Source: Pyrus communis
Taxonomy: Eukaryota; Streptophyta; Magnoliopsida; Rosales; Rosaceae
NCBI RefSeq assembly: GCF_963583255.1
Contig: NC_084806.1
Span: 15,666,317-15,730,316 of the forward strand
DNA: 64,000 nt
Direction: 5' to 3'
In this document: positions 12,337 through 24,690 of the stretch, one piece after another
How the letters are laid out: each line of letters opens with the position of its first letter
Position numbering within the stretch: position 1 is the first letter of the stretch
Program-made: the position numbers and the translations under genes
The notes under the pieces: model-generated
Databases searched by the model: none
What the model was told of the DNA's origin: nothing
Seen by the model: the letters and a program-made list of their open reading frames with translations, nothing else

Positions 12337-13560
12337 ATGAAAACAACATCTCGATCTGAGTTTGGCTGTCCATCTGAGAAACATAATATGATTCTACTTC
12401 AAACGCTAATGGGGAGGTTGTTTTGGATAAAAAAGTTTATCAATGTACTTTTAGATGTTCCTACCATTAGATCACTAATGTCATTATTAGATGATTCGAA
12501 TGGGGAATTAGCTCAAGTCAAGGAACTATGGTTTCATGAGTCGTCCAAACAAAAATCTAAAAGCATTATTAAAAGATGAGAGAATCTGCGAAGAAGAAGT
12601 TTCAAGTTTAAAGAGTTAACACTACAGAAAATGTAAGGAACCCAATCACTAACACAATGTTACAAAAGCAACTTAATCGACACCTAAATAGTTGGAGTTG
12701 GAGATTCATGGAGTTGTGCCCTAAAGGCCAATTTCGTAATATTATATTATGTAACAACTCCATTTTTAACTAATTAATAATAGGGTTCATTCATAGGTTT
12801 AGCTTTATATTATATTATATTATGAATGTTTCCACAGGATTTTAGGTTGTAAGCAATGTCCTAAATAAGATTTGGGCAATGAGACTTGTATTCCATAGTC
12901 ACTTAGTTCTTAAACAAAATTCCTAGCCATTTGGAAAGTTAATTAGATATTGAATATCCGGAAAGGCTGGTGTATATTGCATTAAGGTTAGCAGGGTCTC
13001 GTGTTACGCTTGTTGGACACATGGTGAATATACAAATGTTTGTCTTTTGAACAAGTTCACTGAACATTGATGGGCCAAATGTTTAAACGTATGGATGCTT
13101 ACTGTAGGAACCAAATTCGTGCACCTCCATGAGCGGTGGAAGCACAAATTCGAGCAACTTGCATAAAACAACTGTGAGTAAGCAAGGGTCGGGGAAGGGG
13201 GAGGGGTGTGTCAGCTAAAAACTCTTCGACAGTCAATTTAGTGAATGATTTTAGACTCAAGCAGTGGACAAGAGAATTCAAGCATTTAGTTTGAGTTATC
13301 ATAGTTGAACCCTAAATAGGTGTATTTATACAATGGGGAGAGAGACCTTGTTAGGATAGAATACTTGTTCTAAGTTGGGATAATCCTATAGGATACCTAG
13401 AAGTAGATATTGCATCCTCTTAGGAGTTGTGGTTACTTATGGTGCACGTCAATTGCTAGATTGTAGAAACTCCAAGACTTATAGGATCTAATTGTGTCCA
13501 TATCCGGATCAGATCGCATGTCTTGCAGAACAAGTATGGTCATCTAGCAGAGTTGCTAGG
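12337..13560. other. Unassigned stretch inside the copia remnant
   Basis: An 80-codon plus-strand frame at 12337-12579 and a 67-codon minus-strand frame at 13099-13302 have no domain I recognise. The sequence may derive from a further insertion or from decayed copia interior. Confidence 0.3.
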
Positions 13561-13562
13561 AC

Positions 13563-14110
13563 TCAACCTAACGTCCATATCCGGATAAGAAACTGCATGA
13601 GCTGTTGGCGGTCATTATGACTTATGAGTGCCACAAGTGCAGGAGCGGGTATCGCTATAGGAGGCGAGTTCATCCTAGAAGTCTTTAAGGCGGGTGAAGT
13701 AGGCAGAGACGGAGGAGGAGCCTTGGGAAATGGTGGCAAGGTCATGGTTGAGTTGGAAAATACGGCAGCATTGCTTTGCAAAAATCTCTCTTGAAGATCG
13801 GCTCATAGGATGTGGGAAAAAGGATTAATTGTGCGAGATCAAGCTCCATCGAATGAATAATCCAAGAGAAGATCATGTCATCGCAGCACGGCCAGGCAAC
13901 ATGTGCATCGAGATCTTTTGAGGAAGACGGCTTCTTGACATCGCATTTGATCAAACCAAGCTTGTTCTTGGCGCTCTAAGAAATATGCATACCGCGTCCC
14001 CAAGTCGCGTAGTTGCCTCTATTCAATTTCTTGAAGATAAGAATAAGATTTGGGTGATAGGAATGGTGAAGATAAAAATGGTCGGTGCATTCGGAAGGAA
14101 AATCGTCCAT
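13563..14110 (-). pseudogene. Copia gag remnant (retrotran_gag type)
   Basis: From the ATG at 14110 the minus-strand frame reads into LNRGNYATWGRGM, a copia gag start (LNGxNYxxWxxxM). After one TAG stop it continues SAKNKLGLIKCDVKKPSSS and then MIFSWIIHSM, which matches the UBN2/retrotran_gag family. The parts before and after the stop are in the same frame. Beyond about 13745 the frame shifts and similarity fades into a Pro-rich stretch. No zinc knuckle is visible. Confidence 0.7.
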
Positions 14111-14204
14111 GGTGAGGAAAAAACAGGACGACATGGATGGCTTCCAGAGAGAAAAAAAATAAAATAAAATAAAAAAATAAAAAATGAATTAGCATTTGAA
14201 ACCT

Positions 14205-14216
14205 GCTCTGTTACCG
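14205..14216 (-). other. Copia primer-binding site
   Basis: The minus strand reads CGGTAACAGAGC directly after the 5' LTR end TTTTACA. It matches the usual plant copia site TGGTATCAGAGC, complementary to initiator tRNA-Met, at 10 of 12 positions. Confidence 0.65.
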
Positions 14217-14372
14217 TGTAAAATAAATATAATTGGCTGGAATAAATATTTCATTGATACAAGAATAAAACATATACAATTACATATCCTTGTACAACAA
14301 AAAAATCCTTCTACAAGTACATATCTATGAATTAGTTACTTTCTCTTGTTAAACTTGCTATATATCCTGGCA
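14217..14372 (-). repeat. Putative 5' LTR of the copia element
   Basis: The minus strand runs from TGCCAGG to TTTTACA and shares the TTGTTGTACAAGG and ATCAATGAAA blocks with 11991-12143. The outer end is inferred from alignment by eye. Confidence 0.5.
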
Positions 14373-14665
14373 ATTTCTTGCACGACCCCTTAACTCGATA
14401 CGAAATGACACTAGAATAACAAGTTTCGAGTCAATCCGTTAACGAAGTAGGTCATTATCGGGTCACCCGTTAATAATACGTTAACAAATCTGGTCGTTAT
14501 TAGGTCACCCTTAAGGTAACGAATATGGTACGAACATCACCCGTTTGCAAGGTTTAGACATTAGATATGACAATTTCTTGCATAACACATCAACTTGATA
14601 CGAAACGACTCAACCCGTTAACGAGCTGGTCATTATCGAGTCAGCTGTTAAGAACCCGTTAACAT
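14368..14665. repeat. Degenerate direct repeat around CCGTTAACG
   Basis: Two diverged copies of about 100 bp lie at about 14368-14480 and 14566-14665. Each begins CAATTTCTTGCA, passes through GATACGAAA, CCGTTAACGA and GGTCATTATCG, and ends CGTTAACA. Confidence 0.7.
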
Positions 14666-16569
14666 AACAGTTTTGAAATGACACGATCCATTATGATAAC
14701 ATGTATGGTATGAAAACGACACAAACACAATAAACACGACTCATTTGCCAGGTGCTGACCGGTGCATGATTTGTTACTCTTATCCCAAAACCAATATTCC
14801 CCGCACTGTGAGTAATCAAACATCCAAATTTTTGTACGGCAGGGTGGAAAGAGGGGGACCAACTGATTCCTTACTTAGGTAAATATGTAATTATGCATTC
14901 ATGCATGTGCAGTGCGAGAAAATTAGAGCAAATTTGCAATTGAACGTTGTTTTTTAAAGTTTGGTCAATAAACGCTTTTAGTGTAAATGATATCGTTTAT
15001 TGAAAAGAAAAAAAAAAAGGTTTGGTTGACAAACGACAACAAAAGGCTTGTCTATTTAGGGGAGCCGTCTAACATAACAAATCTTGTTGAAAAATTAAAG
15101 GCATTTTGCCTGCAGTCTGTAATTTTTCCATACCTAACGATGAGCAATTAACGGAACACATTCTCGTTTCAAGTCTCTCTAGATTTCCCAAAAGTAATGG
15201 CATGTGGGCTTTTGGTTTTGACTTTCAAAATTATTGATGCAGAAGAACCTAGGACAAACAAACATGTCCCTTTCGATTCTTCGTTATTACGGTTTTTTTA
15301 TTTTCTGATAATTATGATGTGGTGATCTAACTAAGTATCATTCAAACTCAAGATCTGTCAATATGTAGTTGTACAACAAAATCAACAAGATTACAAAGAG
15401 ATATTGGGTCATTAAACCAAAACAATAAGCACAGCCCAAATCCTTAGCTCATGCTTATTCACTCGTTACACCAAAACAAAACCCAATAGCAAACCTAGAT
15501 TGGAATCCATCAAAATCAAGACCTTTAAACGGGGAATGGGAACTCATTAATTTAACAAATAGTATTACGATGTCCACGGCGATGCCGATGCCGATGCCGA
15601 TGCTTATGCAATCTAAATGTCAGAACTTTGTATCAACACACGATAAATTGACAAATATTGTTGGTTTATTTCTTGATAGCTTAAGCTTTTGGGATTTCTT
15701 GTTGTCTATCATGATATCAGAGCTTTTTTGCAACATGTTCCGAGTTCAAGTCTGCATTCTCTACTTCTTTGTTGTTTGTAGTCTTCATTTATCTACCTCT
15801 CCATGTGCAAGAGAAGCACGCACATGCAACAGAGTATAAGCTTGATGTACATTATCTCATTCCTTGACAAGTTAAGCTTTTAGGGTTAGTGATTGTCTAA
15901 CAAACACGACCACAAGAACAAGGAGAGTGACAATGAAAACACTAACAATGGAAGAGCTAGGATGGTTCCATGTAAAATTGAACCAATCAAAGGAATAAGA
16001 TCAAAACTTAGGGGTTCATTTGATAATCATTTGGTTTTTGGTTTTCACATTTTGTGCTTGTGGGAATCAAACTCTTTCTCTATCTCTAACCCTATTTTGA
16101 ATCATGGGCTTTAAAGTTCTAAGAAACTTTAGACTCGATTGTTAAAAAATGCACTACAAGAACACAATCATTGAAATACTCAAGCACTACAAAGTTACTA
16201 CTAAAAGTCCCGAGCCTTGTAGGTAGAACTTCAAAGTCCCTCGTTCAAACTCACCCTAAAAGTCTCTCGGGGTTCATAAAAATTTAAGTCTCTAAAGGAT
16301 GAGGAAAAACTAGATACAATGGTTCCACTAGTATTCAAGTAAGATGACATGAAATGTACACCTTACAAGGTTTGAAGTTTGTATAAGAAATAGTATCCTT
16401 ACATTGTTAAGCACTTTCTCTATACTTTCCTCCTGACTCAATTATCTACATGAATAATATATAATGACCCAATTATTCATATTTTTTATTAAACCAGGAT
16501 ATACAAATCACTGGGGGAAACGGGGTCCTGCAAAATTGGTAGGTTATTAATCTAGTACTATTATACTAC
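14666..16569. other. Intergenic, with retroelement scraps
   Basis: No gene is supported. At 15712-15723 the sequence TGATATCAGAGC, just after a CTATCA end, resembles a copia primer-binding site with one mismatch. It suggests a short plus-strand LTR remnant at about 15.4-15.9 kb. A GATGCC repeat lies at 15579-15603. Confidence 0.35.
15579..15603. repeat. (GATGCC)n microsatellite
   Basis: About four GATGCC units are tandemly arranged. Confidence 0.85.
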
Positions 16570-19500
16570 TCAAATCCAGGACTGGATTGGGTAGCTGCAT
16601 TTGAAAGAGTTCACTCCACTGATATGAGCAAAGATATCCGAGGAATCAGCCAAATCCTCTTCCTCTTTCACAGCTACCTGTAAGAATATTTACTAATGTC
16701 AGATGACTGGAATGCAATGGACAATAACAAGACTTTGAAAGGTATCAAGACGCCGAGGATAATATAATTCGTATTATTTTGAGAATTGTTTCTTGCAAGA
16801 TAAGGTATGTGTTAAAAGTGTACGAGGCATTACTTCATCATCTTCATCGTCTTCATGATTGCTTCCAGCAGATCTGTGGGTCTCTCCAAAATCATCGTTC
16901 TTTGCAAATCTTCCTCGGACTCGAGGTCTGCTGTCAGCAAGTGTTTTGCGGCAGGCATACTGCATATTTGCTTGGACATTAGTGAGAGTTTAACCCTAAT
17001 CCCTAATTGCTACGCACATAGTAACATACATGCACACATGCAAATATGAGTAAAGGCATATGCATTTCACACATGTTTTTCTAGAGAGAGAGAACCTTGA
17101 TTTTCTTGGTGAAGTTCCTCTCATTCCTTTTCTTCATGTACCTGTGGATCTTCTCTTTCCTCTCTTCAACAGAGAGCTTGCCTACTTTAAAATTTGGGTC
17201 TTCGGCTATTGGAATCTCAGTTGGTAACGAAGTAGAGTTCCCACCCCCACTCACCAGTTGCTGACTCTCAGCACTAAGTGCCTTTTGTAGAGATTAAAGG
17301 TGAAAATTACACCCAAAGAAAAAGTAGCAATGAAAAATAACATTAGTCCCTTCTAGTGCACAAGAAAGAAAATATGTCCTTATTTCGATGCTAAGCGTGC
17401 TGATATTATTCGGTTAATTTGAATGTGATACCACTTTCTCCACTCGACATGCAGATGATGACAGTTCAGAAAAAACAGATAAGCAGTGGCCCCTACGAGG
17501 GTTTACAACGCTAAGTTCCCATCGGTTGACTTTAATGGCCAACTAAAGCTCATGAGAGAGACAGGACTAAAATGCAGAGAGGTTTTCTAAGAGGGCAGGT
17601 TCTTCAAGTTCTTCAATTTTCAACAACTATTCACCACAATTGTTAAAAACTCAACAAATCAACTTGATATAGCAGGAGAAGGGTAAAGAGACTCCATAGA
17701 CCTTTTCTGTTAGTTCTATATGGTGTATTAAACTTCATTCTTGATTTTAGTTTGAAACTTTGAAACCAAACTAAACTGTTTGATGTGTTTCTTGTTAGAA
17801 ATAAAATGGTTATTTCTTAAATTATCTCCAAGTATCTACCAAGTACTAGAAGTTGCAAGCAGCGATTGGTACCTGAACCTCTTCAGGGTTAAAAATCCTC
17901 GATAATGAATCTGGACAGAAGATTCCACCACTGTCTCCCTGATATTCCAAGTCTTTCTGTTGCAGTTCAGAAGCCATAAGAATGCTGCTGGTGAAAATTC
18001 CAGTACCGTCAGCTGATAATGCAGCAGGATTTATAGGCCCAGTAGGCATGTAGGGTCCCATAGGAGGACCCAGAAATGAACAAGGAGGAGAAGAAGGGTT
18101 AAAAGGAACATAAGAAGGCACTGAAGACAAGCAATCCTCTTCAAAAACCGATGCTAATGGAGCTGTCATAAGAGTTGGTACAGGTTCGGCAGGGTACTGT
18201 GAAAATCCCTCAACAACAGGATCTGCTAATGGCATTTGAGGTGGCACTTGAGAGAAATCAAATTGATCTTCCGGGTTTATGAGAAACGAAGGTACCGAAA
18301 AGGGTGGGGATGGAGAAAAATCAATGGAAGCTGATATATCATTGTCAATTTCCTCTTGGGAATCAAAGATTATGGAAAGGTTGCCACTATTGTTGTTGGT
18401 GGTATTAGCGGTGGTGGTTGCGGTGGTATTAACGCTGGCAGCAGCGGTGGTGGTGTTGGTGCTAGTAGTTGTGGGGGTTTGGGAAATGTTTGCGTCAGTA
18501 TTACCATTGTTGTCTGGGTAGATACAGAACTTGGTTTCTATATCTGGGGGTAGTGAAAGGTTTGTTGCAAAGGATGAATTTTCTTCGTAGCAGCAATTTG
18601 GAGAAGTGGTGACCTCGGAATTCTGTAGGGTCTCTTGGAATAGTTCCGGGTCGCAAAATTCAAATATTTGAGCGCTAATCTGGCTAGAAATTTCATCCTG
18701 CAAGCAAAACATCAGAGTGCAAAATTAAAAATATGATTATCTGACAAAAATCCATGCAAAAAACCCTTTGTCATCAACTATAAGATTGCAAAATAAAACC
18801 TTTTTGTTAAGTTCATCATTCATCATAATTTTTAACTTGTTAGACGAGATATTGATGTAGGCATGCTTCATCTTAGTACCGCAAATATATATCAACCTTC
18901 CTCACAGTAGAACTTTCCCTCAATCCCTCCCTCGGATTTTTTCTTTTGATATGCATGAAGCAAGCATGTAAAAAGTTAAAAATAAATAGAAAGAATAGGA
19001 CAGTTTTCCAATTTTTTTTTATATAGTTTCCATGGACCAACCTTCCATGTATATATATGATTCATTGAGCACATAAGTGTTCAAAAGAAGGATGGTTTTG
19101 GTGGTGGATTTTTTTGTGCAAAGTAGAAAATGATGTGCATTTGTGCTACATGTGACATGTAGGAAGAAAGTTGCCCAACTGCAGCTAGAAACTAAAGGAG
19201 TAAACTAAGAAGGAAGCTCATGGTATGTAAGTTTTGTTCAGTTTACAGAAACAACTCGGTCCGAACAAACAACCAGAATTTATTAGCAATTGGAAGAAAA
19301 GAAGCAATTATGTTATCCATGTGAAATGCTTGTCACACTAGGGCTCTCCTTTAACCATCTAAATGCAAAAAGATTCAAGATTAGAAAAGCTTATAGGAGA
19401 AGCATAAAAAGCTAAATATTCCCATTCTACTCCAATACGAAAGTGGGAAATAACTAGTAAGCAACCCTAAGACAATGACAATTTTGTGCGTATTATTGGC

Positions 19501-20432
19501 ATCAAAGGTTGAAATAACTAGTAAGTCTATATAACCGGCTCGATGAGTGGTAGCACAAAATTGTTGAGATTTGCTTGTCCAATTTCTATTGACAGTAAAA
19601 TGCCTTAACCCTACAAATTCTTTGGGAACAGAACTCTAGTAGCAGGTCCATATCGATACTATGAATGCACAGGATCAAAGTTTTGTATTTGCTTTAATTT
19701 TATTCCAACTAGTTGATCCAAAACTCAGAAGTACACGAGATGATGAATTTTGTGATTGTCAGAGATGTCGAAATCAAACAAGACATTCAAATTTGAATAA
19801 TCCAAAATGCACACGCGACCGGGGAAGATAGAGATGCGAAAAGGATTGAGCAAAATGATGGTTACAGCACATATCAGAAATCCCAGAAAGAGGTGAAAGT
19901 GAAAGGGAATGGATATGAAAATTCCTTGCTTCTGGACCCCTCAACCAATTGGACCAAGAAATTTTGACCCAAACCAACTAAGAACATCAACATTGAACCC
20001 AATAAAGCATAAAAACATGTAAAGAAGTAAAGAACAAATTGATTAGCATGCAATTATCTTTTAATCTGCGACTAATTCTGAAAACCACATTTGCAGAAAT
20101 AAATGTCAACATAATTAAGAAATACTTAATATTTAGACTAATCCACAATAACCCATTTGCCGAAAGACACTAATTTGCAGATTAAACACAAACACATGTA
20201 CATGTGTGTGTGTATATATATATGTATACATATACCTTAAAACTAATTCTGAAGAACCCATTTCCACAAACACACTAATATGCAGATTACTAAGATACAT
20301 GCATATAAACACCATTATCAATCAGAAATCACTATATGAATGCATGCATGCATGAACGGAGAATGAGATTAAAAAATGGGACTTAACCTGCTCCTGCTGT
20401 TGCTGCTGCTGGTGGATCATATGTTGCAACAT
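16570..20432 (-). CDS. CCT-domain transcriptional regulator (CMF type)
   Basis: Five minus-strand coding exons (20432-20388, 18697-17873, 17281-17096, 16959-16834, 16677-16570) join in phase 0 throughout and give 429 aa. The start MLQHMIHQQQQQQEQ is a 15-codon exon followed by a long intron. Exon 2 has the conserved motif SAQIFEFCDPELF, a Thr/Asn/Ala-rich tract (roughly residues 85-125) and Pro-rich segments typical of activation regions. Exon 3 has KVGKLSVEERKEKIHRYMKK. Exons 3 and 4 together form the CCT domain, ending YACRKTLADSRPRVRGRFAK, after which come acidic tails. No B-box zinc finger or receiver domain is present. It is therefore a CCT-only (CMF) protein rather than a CONSTANS-like or PRR protein. 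CCT domains mediate nuclear localisation and NF-Y/DNA association. The target of this member is unknown. Confidence 0.93.
20203..20222. repeat. (TG)5(TA)5 microsatellite in CMF intron 1
   Basis: A compound TG and TA repeat lies in the first intron of the CCT gene. Confidence 0.85.
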
Positions 20433-20895
20433 GATTTCCAAATCTCTCTCTCTAGGCTTCGAAAGATTAATCGAATTGGTTCGGTTGCTTAATTAAAAAT
20501 TAGCAAAAGAATCAATGAGAGAAATATTGTAGGAATAATAATGCATTAATCAATATTTACATACATAATTTGCTCCACCTCACACGGACCCCTGTTTTAT
20601 TTTCTGTGATCTCGATGGGATGAAACTATATGCAGAAGGAGGAGCCAATGCAAAACAGTTTTATTAAAATTAAATTAAAAAAAAAAAAAAAAAAAAGCTA
20701 ATTAAGCAGCTAACAATATCAAACCAAAATTTAGAGACAGACAGACAGGATAACGACAGAAGAAAAATAAATAGGGAAGGAAGGATGTGAAAAACAGATA
20801 GAAAGAGAGAGAGATTAGGAGGTTATAATGGAGAGAGAGAGAGAGTCAGCTAAGAAAATGGAGGGTGTGGGGTGGCTGGAAACCTTAGTTATATA
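20433..20895 (-). promoter_or_regulatory. Leader and core promoter of the CCT gene
   Basis: Upstream of the ATG at 20432 the leader carries a 20-base A run (plus 20677-20696) and GA-rich tracts (plus about 20803-20845). A TATATAA box candidate on the minus strand lies at 20895-20889. GA/CT-rich leaders are common in plant genes. The assignment of this TATA box is an inference. Confidence 0.35.
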
Positions 20896-21036
20896 CTGAA
20901 ATATAAAACGAAAGGGGTGTGTCCGTACTTAGCCGTCAAGGCTGGCACTGGTCAACCCGAGCTTCGCGGGGGATCGCAAGTTTCTGAGTCCGTACGTGCC
21001 GTGGCACTCTGGGTGAACACAACTGAAGGAGACGGG

Positions 21037-21045
21037 ACACGTGGC
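21037..21045. promoter_or_regulatory. G-box/ABRE element upstream of the CCT gene
   Basis: The plus strand reads ACACGTGGC, a G-box core CACGTG in the context bound by bZIP (ABF/GBF) factors. It is about 145 bp upstream of the candidate TATA box of the CCT gene. Confidence 0.4.
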
Positions 21046-21447
21046 CAACTGGGTCGTGAAGCATTCAGCAATGGCGAGTGACCTGGCTTCCTACTGGATT
21101 TTTTATTTTAGCAGGTTATGGTTTTCTGATAACTTCCTTAACTCGCAAGAGTCAGAGCAGAAATTGGCTGACCAAGCCCTTTTGCCCTTGCCTTTTGCCC
21201 GATTCTTTGAACTGTTTGTTTTGTTATTTGGTAAGTCCCGATTCTTTGAAAGATTTTGGTGAGATAATGAAACTATCATGAAAAATGGCAAACTTTGCTT
21301 CTCTTTTTGCTTTCTTTCTGTTTTCTTTTTGGCACATTTTACGGTTGAAATTCCTTGAATAGCCTTTTATGGATGGAATTGTTGTGCGGTGCAATGTTTT
21401 GGTTTTAGATGAGACTCAAGGGCTGATTTGGTAAAACAATAATATTG

Positions 21448-21559
21448 GATTAACTTGGATTTTGAAATGTTAATAACAACTCATATATAATGCAATATTA
21501 CGCAATTTTACTCAGATTAACTCAGATTTTGAAATGTTAATAATAGCTCATATATAATG
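21448..21559. repeat. 45-bp direct repeat, two copies
   Basis: Copies at 21448-21492 and 21515-21559 share GATTAACT, then GATTTTGAAATGTTAATAA and CTCATATATAATG, with about four differences. Confidence 0.85.
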
Positions 21560-22779
21560 ACTGAAATTCCCCTCTTGTTTATTAATAAAAGGGAATTCTC
21601 GACACCAGTCAATCATGAGGAGAACTTGGACCAAAAGAATTAAGAAAGAGAATGAAAATGATTAGGAATATTAATGATTTGATTTGCAGTTACATTACAT
21701 AGTAGATTATGGAATATAATCAACGGTAAATTATTGGAATTAAGAGTAATAATAATTTGGGAATTATGCGCAGTGGATAAGGATGTAGTTAATTATTCCA
21801 AATTATGTGAAAAACTGAGGAGTGTTCATATAGAACTAGCTTGAAAGGAAATAAAACTAAAACAGTAAAGAACAATTATGGTTGATTAAGTCGTAGTCAT
21901 TGACTGACTAGATCGTTTTGAAATGCTTCTGAATCTCATCTTCTGCATGGAATTGGGTGGGAGAATATGGGGCGGATGGCAACATGCATTATCTTGAATT
22001 TAATTCTTATGCTCCATAATGCAGTCGTGCCCAAACTGTTCATGATCAATGATGGGAGTCAAATTTAAGGTTAAGACAAGTTTAGGGTATAGGAATTCCA
22101 GAAAGATGAGGCACTTCAGAAAATTCGAGATCCTTTTCACTGACAAAGTAATCTAATTTTTAGAAACCCTTAATTTGGTGCATTTTCTCTACTTTTTTCT
22201 TTTCTCGTTGAGTGAAATAATTGAAAACTCATTTATACTATTACTAACCAAATATATGCAACAAAAAAAACATGACGTTTATAACAAAAGAGATGACCCA
22301 CATACGACATGTTCTTTTTACTAACAAAACATATGACTTGTTGAGTGACAGAGATGAACCCATAACCATGTTAATTTTGATTCTTAGAAGCGTTGGTGAA
22401 CCCAGGAATTATTAGGGAGGAGTGAAATTTAAAAGGGTAAAAGGTCTAACAAAAATATAGACGACCAAATCCTAAACATCAAGCTAATCATTCTAACAAC
22501 ATGTTTGCAAATGCGTAATCCAATAATACTGCAATTAGTACATCTCAAACACAAATACAAATACAAACACAAATAATAACGACCCTAAACCAAAAAAACA
22601 AGATCATGAAAGTGGAGCTAAACATAATACATAAACCCTGGAGCTAACACATGGACTTTTATCCACAAGTGATGACAATGCGCTCATTAAAGTGGCGAGG
22701 CCCATATCTGCTCCACACGTAGTTCAACCTTCAAGAAAAACTAAGTAGCTGACTGCTACCTTATCAAGCTCTCCTCCCT
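21560..22779. other. Intergenic, nothing recognised
   Basis: AT-rich sequence with no supportable gene or repeat structure. Confidence 0.4.
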
Positions 22780-24600
22780 ATAGTGAGGAGAAAAGTTAAA
22801 GGTATTAAAGAAATGATTAATTACTAGATCTTATCTTTATGTTTTCCTAATTGAAGATCAACTCAATCAAGCAAGTAATCACAATCACATCTCATCAAGA
22901 ATATTACAAGATATTCCCAAGATATTAATTAATTAAATAAATCTTCGGGATAATTCTTTCTCTTCCACCTACGGATGACACACATCTAATAAGATGTTGG
23001 CGCATAACATGGCAAACCCTACAAATGTGGATGGCCCTAGCTCCTATAAATACTCCATTCTCCATCAAATTTTAGCGAACTTTTTCTATGCAATTAAGCT
23101 CTAAAACTCTCTTTTCAAAGAAACTGACTTAAGCATTGGAGATTCGTGGCCAACCCCCATCCCCACAACTTCTTGGGCGCGTGGCTTTGATCTTTGATCA
23201 AAGATGTTTATTTGTTTTGCAAGTACAAATTCGTCAAGACTGAAGATGATAAATTTTTGCTACCACAAAATAGTGCTTTCATTGAGAGCCCAATTTAATT
23301 ATTGAAGAAAGCTCTTGCAATTCCTTTTAGAATTTTCTGTTACGTTAAATTTCTCGTATGATCCTAGTCATTGAACTTCATTAAAGTTCTTTGATCAGTC
23401 CTTAGAGAAAGGATACAACGGTAGGATATTCTGAAAGCATGACGAACAACACTCTGTACTTACCTAGGTTTTCACCAATTGACGGAATCATGGTTGCCAC
23501 AGCATCAGCAGCCCACCCTTCAGTCCAATGAGGCCTAATTATCTAAAGATGACTAGGAGGCATGAACGAGTATTAGTCCATAGTCAAGGCTCGCCCATGG
23601 CGCGCTTGCCATCCAGTCCAATTGTGTTGGCCATGCCCAACAAGCAAATGCTGCAGCCAGAGCCAAGGCAGAAGCCCATATAGGCCATTGTCATTGTCAG
23701 CCCACGCTGGTACAAATCCAAGAGCTCACGCTGGCAACTACAACAAACCTTGCAACCTAGACGAGGTCCAGAAGCCCAAAGAAGTGCAGCCATCACCGGC
23801 TTTAGCAGGCCCAACCTCTAGTGCATAAAGCTTATATTGTGTGAAGCCTAGCATGCTGGCCTCTAGTCAACAAAGGTAAAGTTAACCTGGATGCGTATTC
23901 GCATGCCTGCACTGGATCTAGGCCCCACTGCCCAAACAAACCTTTAGACCTGTTTACCCGAACTGCTGGCGAATCGCCAGACCGGTTCTGGTTTAGACTG
24001 GATCGATTGGTCCATTGGCAACGATTCTGATTCATTTTTCAGTGATCCCAACCTGTTTTCCAGCAATCCATATCGAATTATGTGCCCAATGTCCACTACC
24101 CTTCAACCACTCACAAAGATGCCTATCAGACGAGCTCCTTCATTCCAAATGACGACCACACCTCTTTCGGCAAGTTGCAGACTTGACCAGTGCCCTCATA
24201 AGACATGTGTTGTATTAAATTCTTCTTATTCTTTCTCCTTTATTTTCAATTTTGCCTTTTTCTTCTAATTTAACTATAAAAAAATAGTTACCTCTGGTAA
24301 ATTTGAACCCAAAATCTTTTTCATGTTGCTTTTGTTGTGAAACTAATTATTAGCAGAAGGTAAAAAGATGGCCACTAGAGAAGAGAGAAAGAGTGGAGGG
24401 GCTAGAAGAATTTTGTGTGTAATCCCTTGTGCCTAGTGCATTTATTTATACTAATTATAATGAGCTTCGTTGCCTACAAATAATTAAATTATAGAAGAAA
24501 ATGATATTCTAGATCCTATAGGATTCCTACTTCTAGTTTACACAATCACATTAGCTATAAAATCATATTCATTACACTTACCCTTGGGTGTGTACAACTT
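22780..24600. mobile_element. Degenerate LTR-retroelement remnant
   Basis: A TATA box (TATAAATA at 23045-23052) is followed by a leader that passes through ACTGACTTAAGCATTGGAG and then GTGCTTTCATTGAGAGCC. This arrangement is typical of plant gypsy LTR and leader regions. Downstream I find only short frames without retroviral domains. I could not locate a matching second LTR or a target duplication, so the borders are approximate. Confidence 0.4.
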
Positions 24601-24690
24601 AAGTATCGCATCATGTCTTCATGATTAGCACATGGCAATTGTTATCGTCAGTTCTCGGCAAGCACAAGCAATGTATATGTGAGTCTCTAA

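Larger units (their letters stand above)
11991..14372 (-). mobile_element. Decayed Ty1/copia element, internal deletion
   Basis: Read on the minus strand, this is an old copia element whose middle is lost. In order it has a short 5' LTR (14372-14217), a primer-binding site resembling the tRNA-iMet type (14216-14205, CGGTAACAGAGC), a gag remnant, a gap without pol, an RNase H tail and a 3' LTR (12143-11991) ending TCTACA. Both LTRs share TTGTTGTACAAGG, then a TGTAATTGTAT-like stretch and ATCAATGAAA, with moderate divergence. The flanking pentamers AATAC and ATTTC do not match, so no target duplication is left or the outer ends are misplaced. Protease, integrase and most of RT are missing. The stretch 12.35-13.55 kb is unassigned and may hold another insertion. 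Confidence 0.65.

Noticed and set aside
18279..18553. Gly/Val-rich plus-strand ORFs
   Set aside because: They are antisense to the Thr/Asn-rich tract of CCT exon 2, and their composition follows from that repeat.
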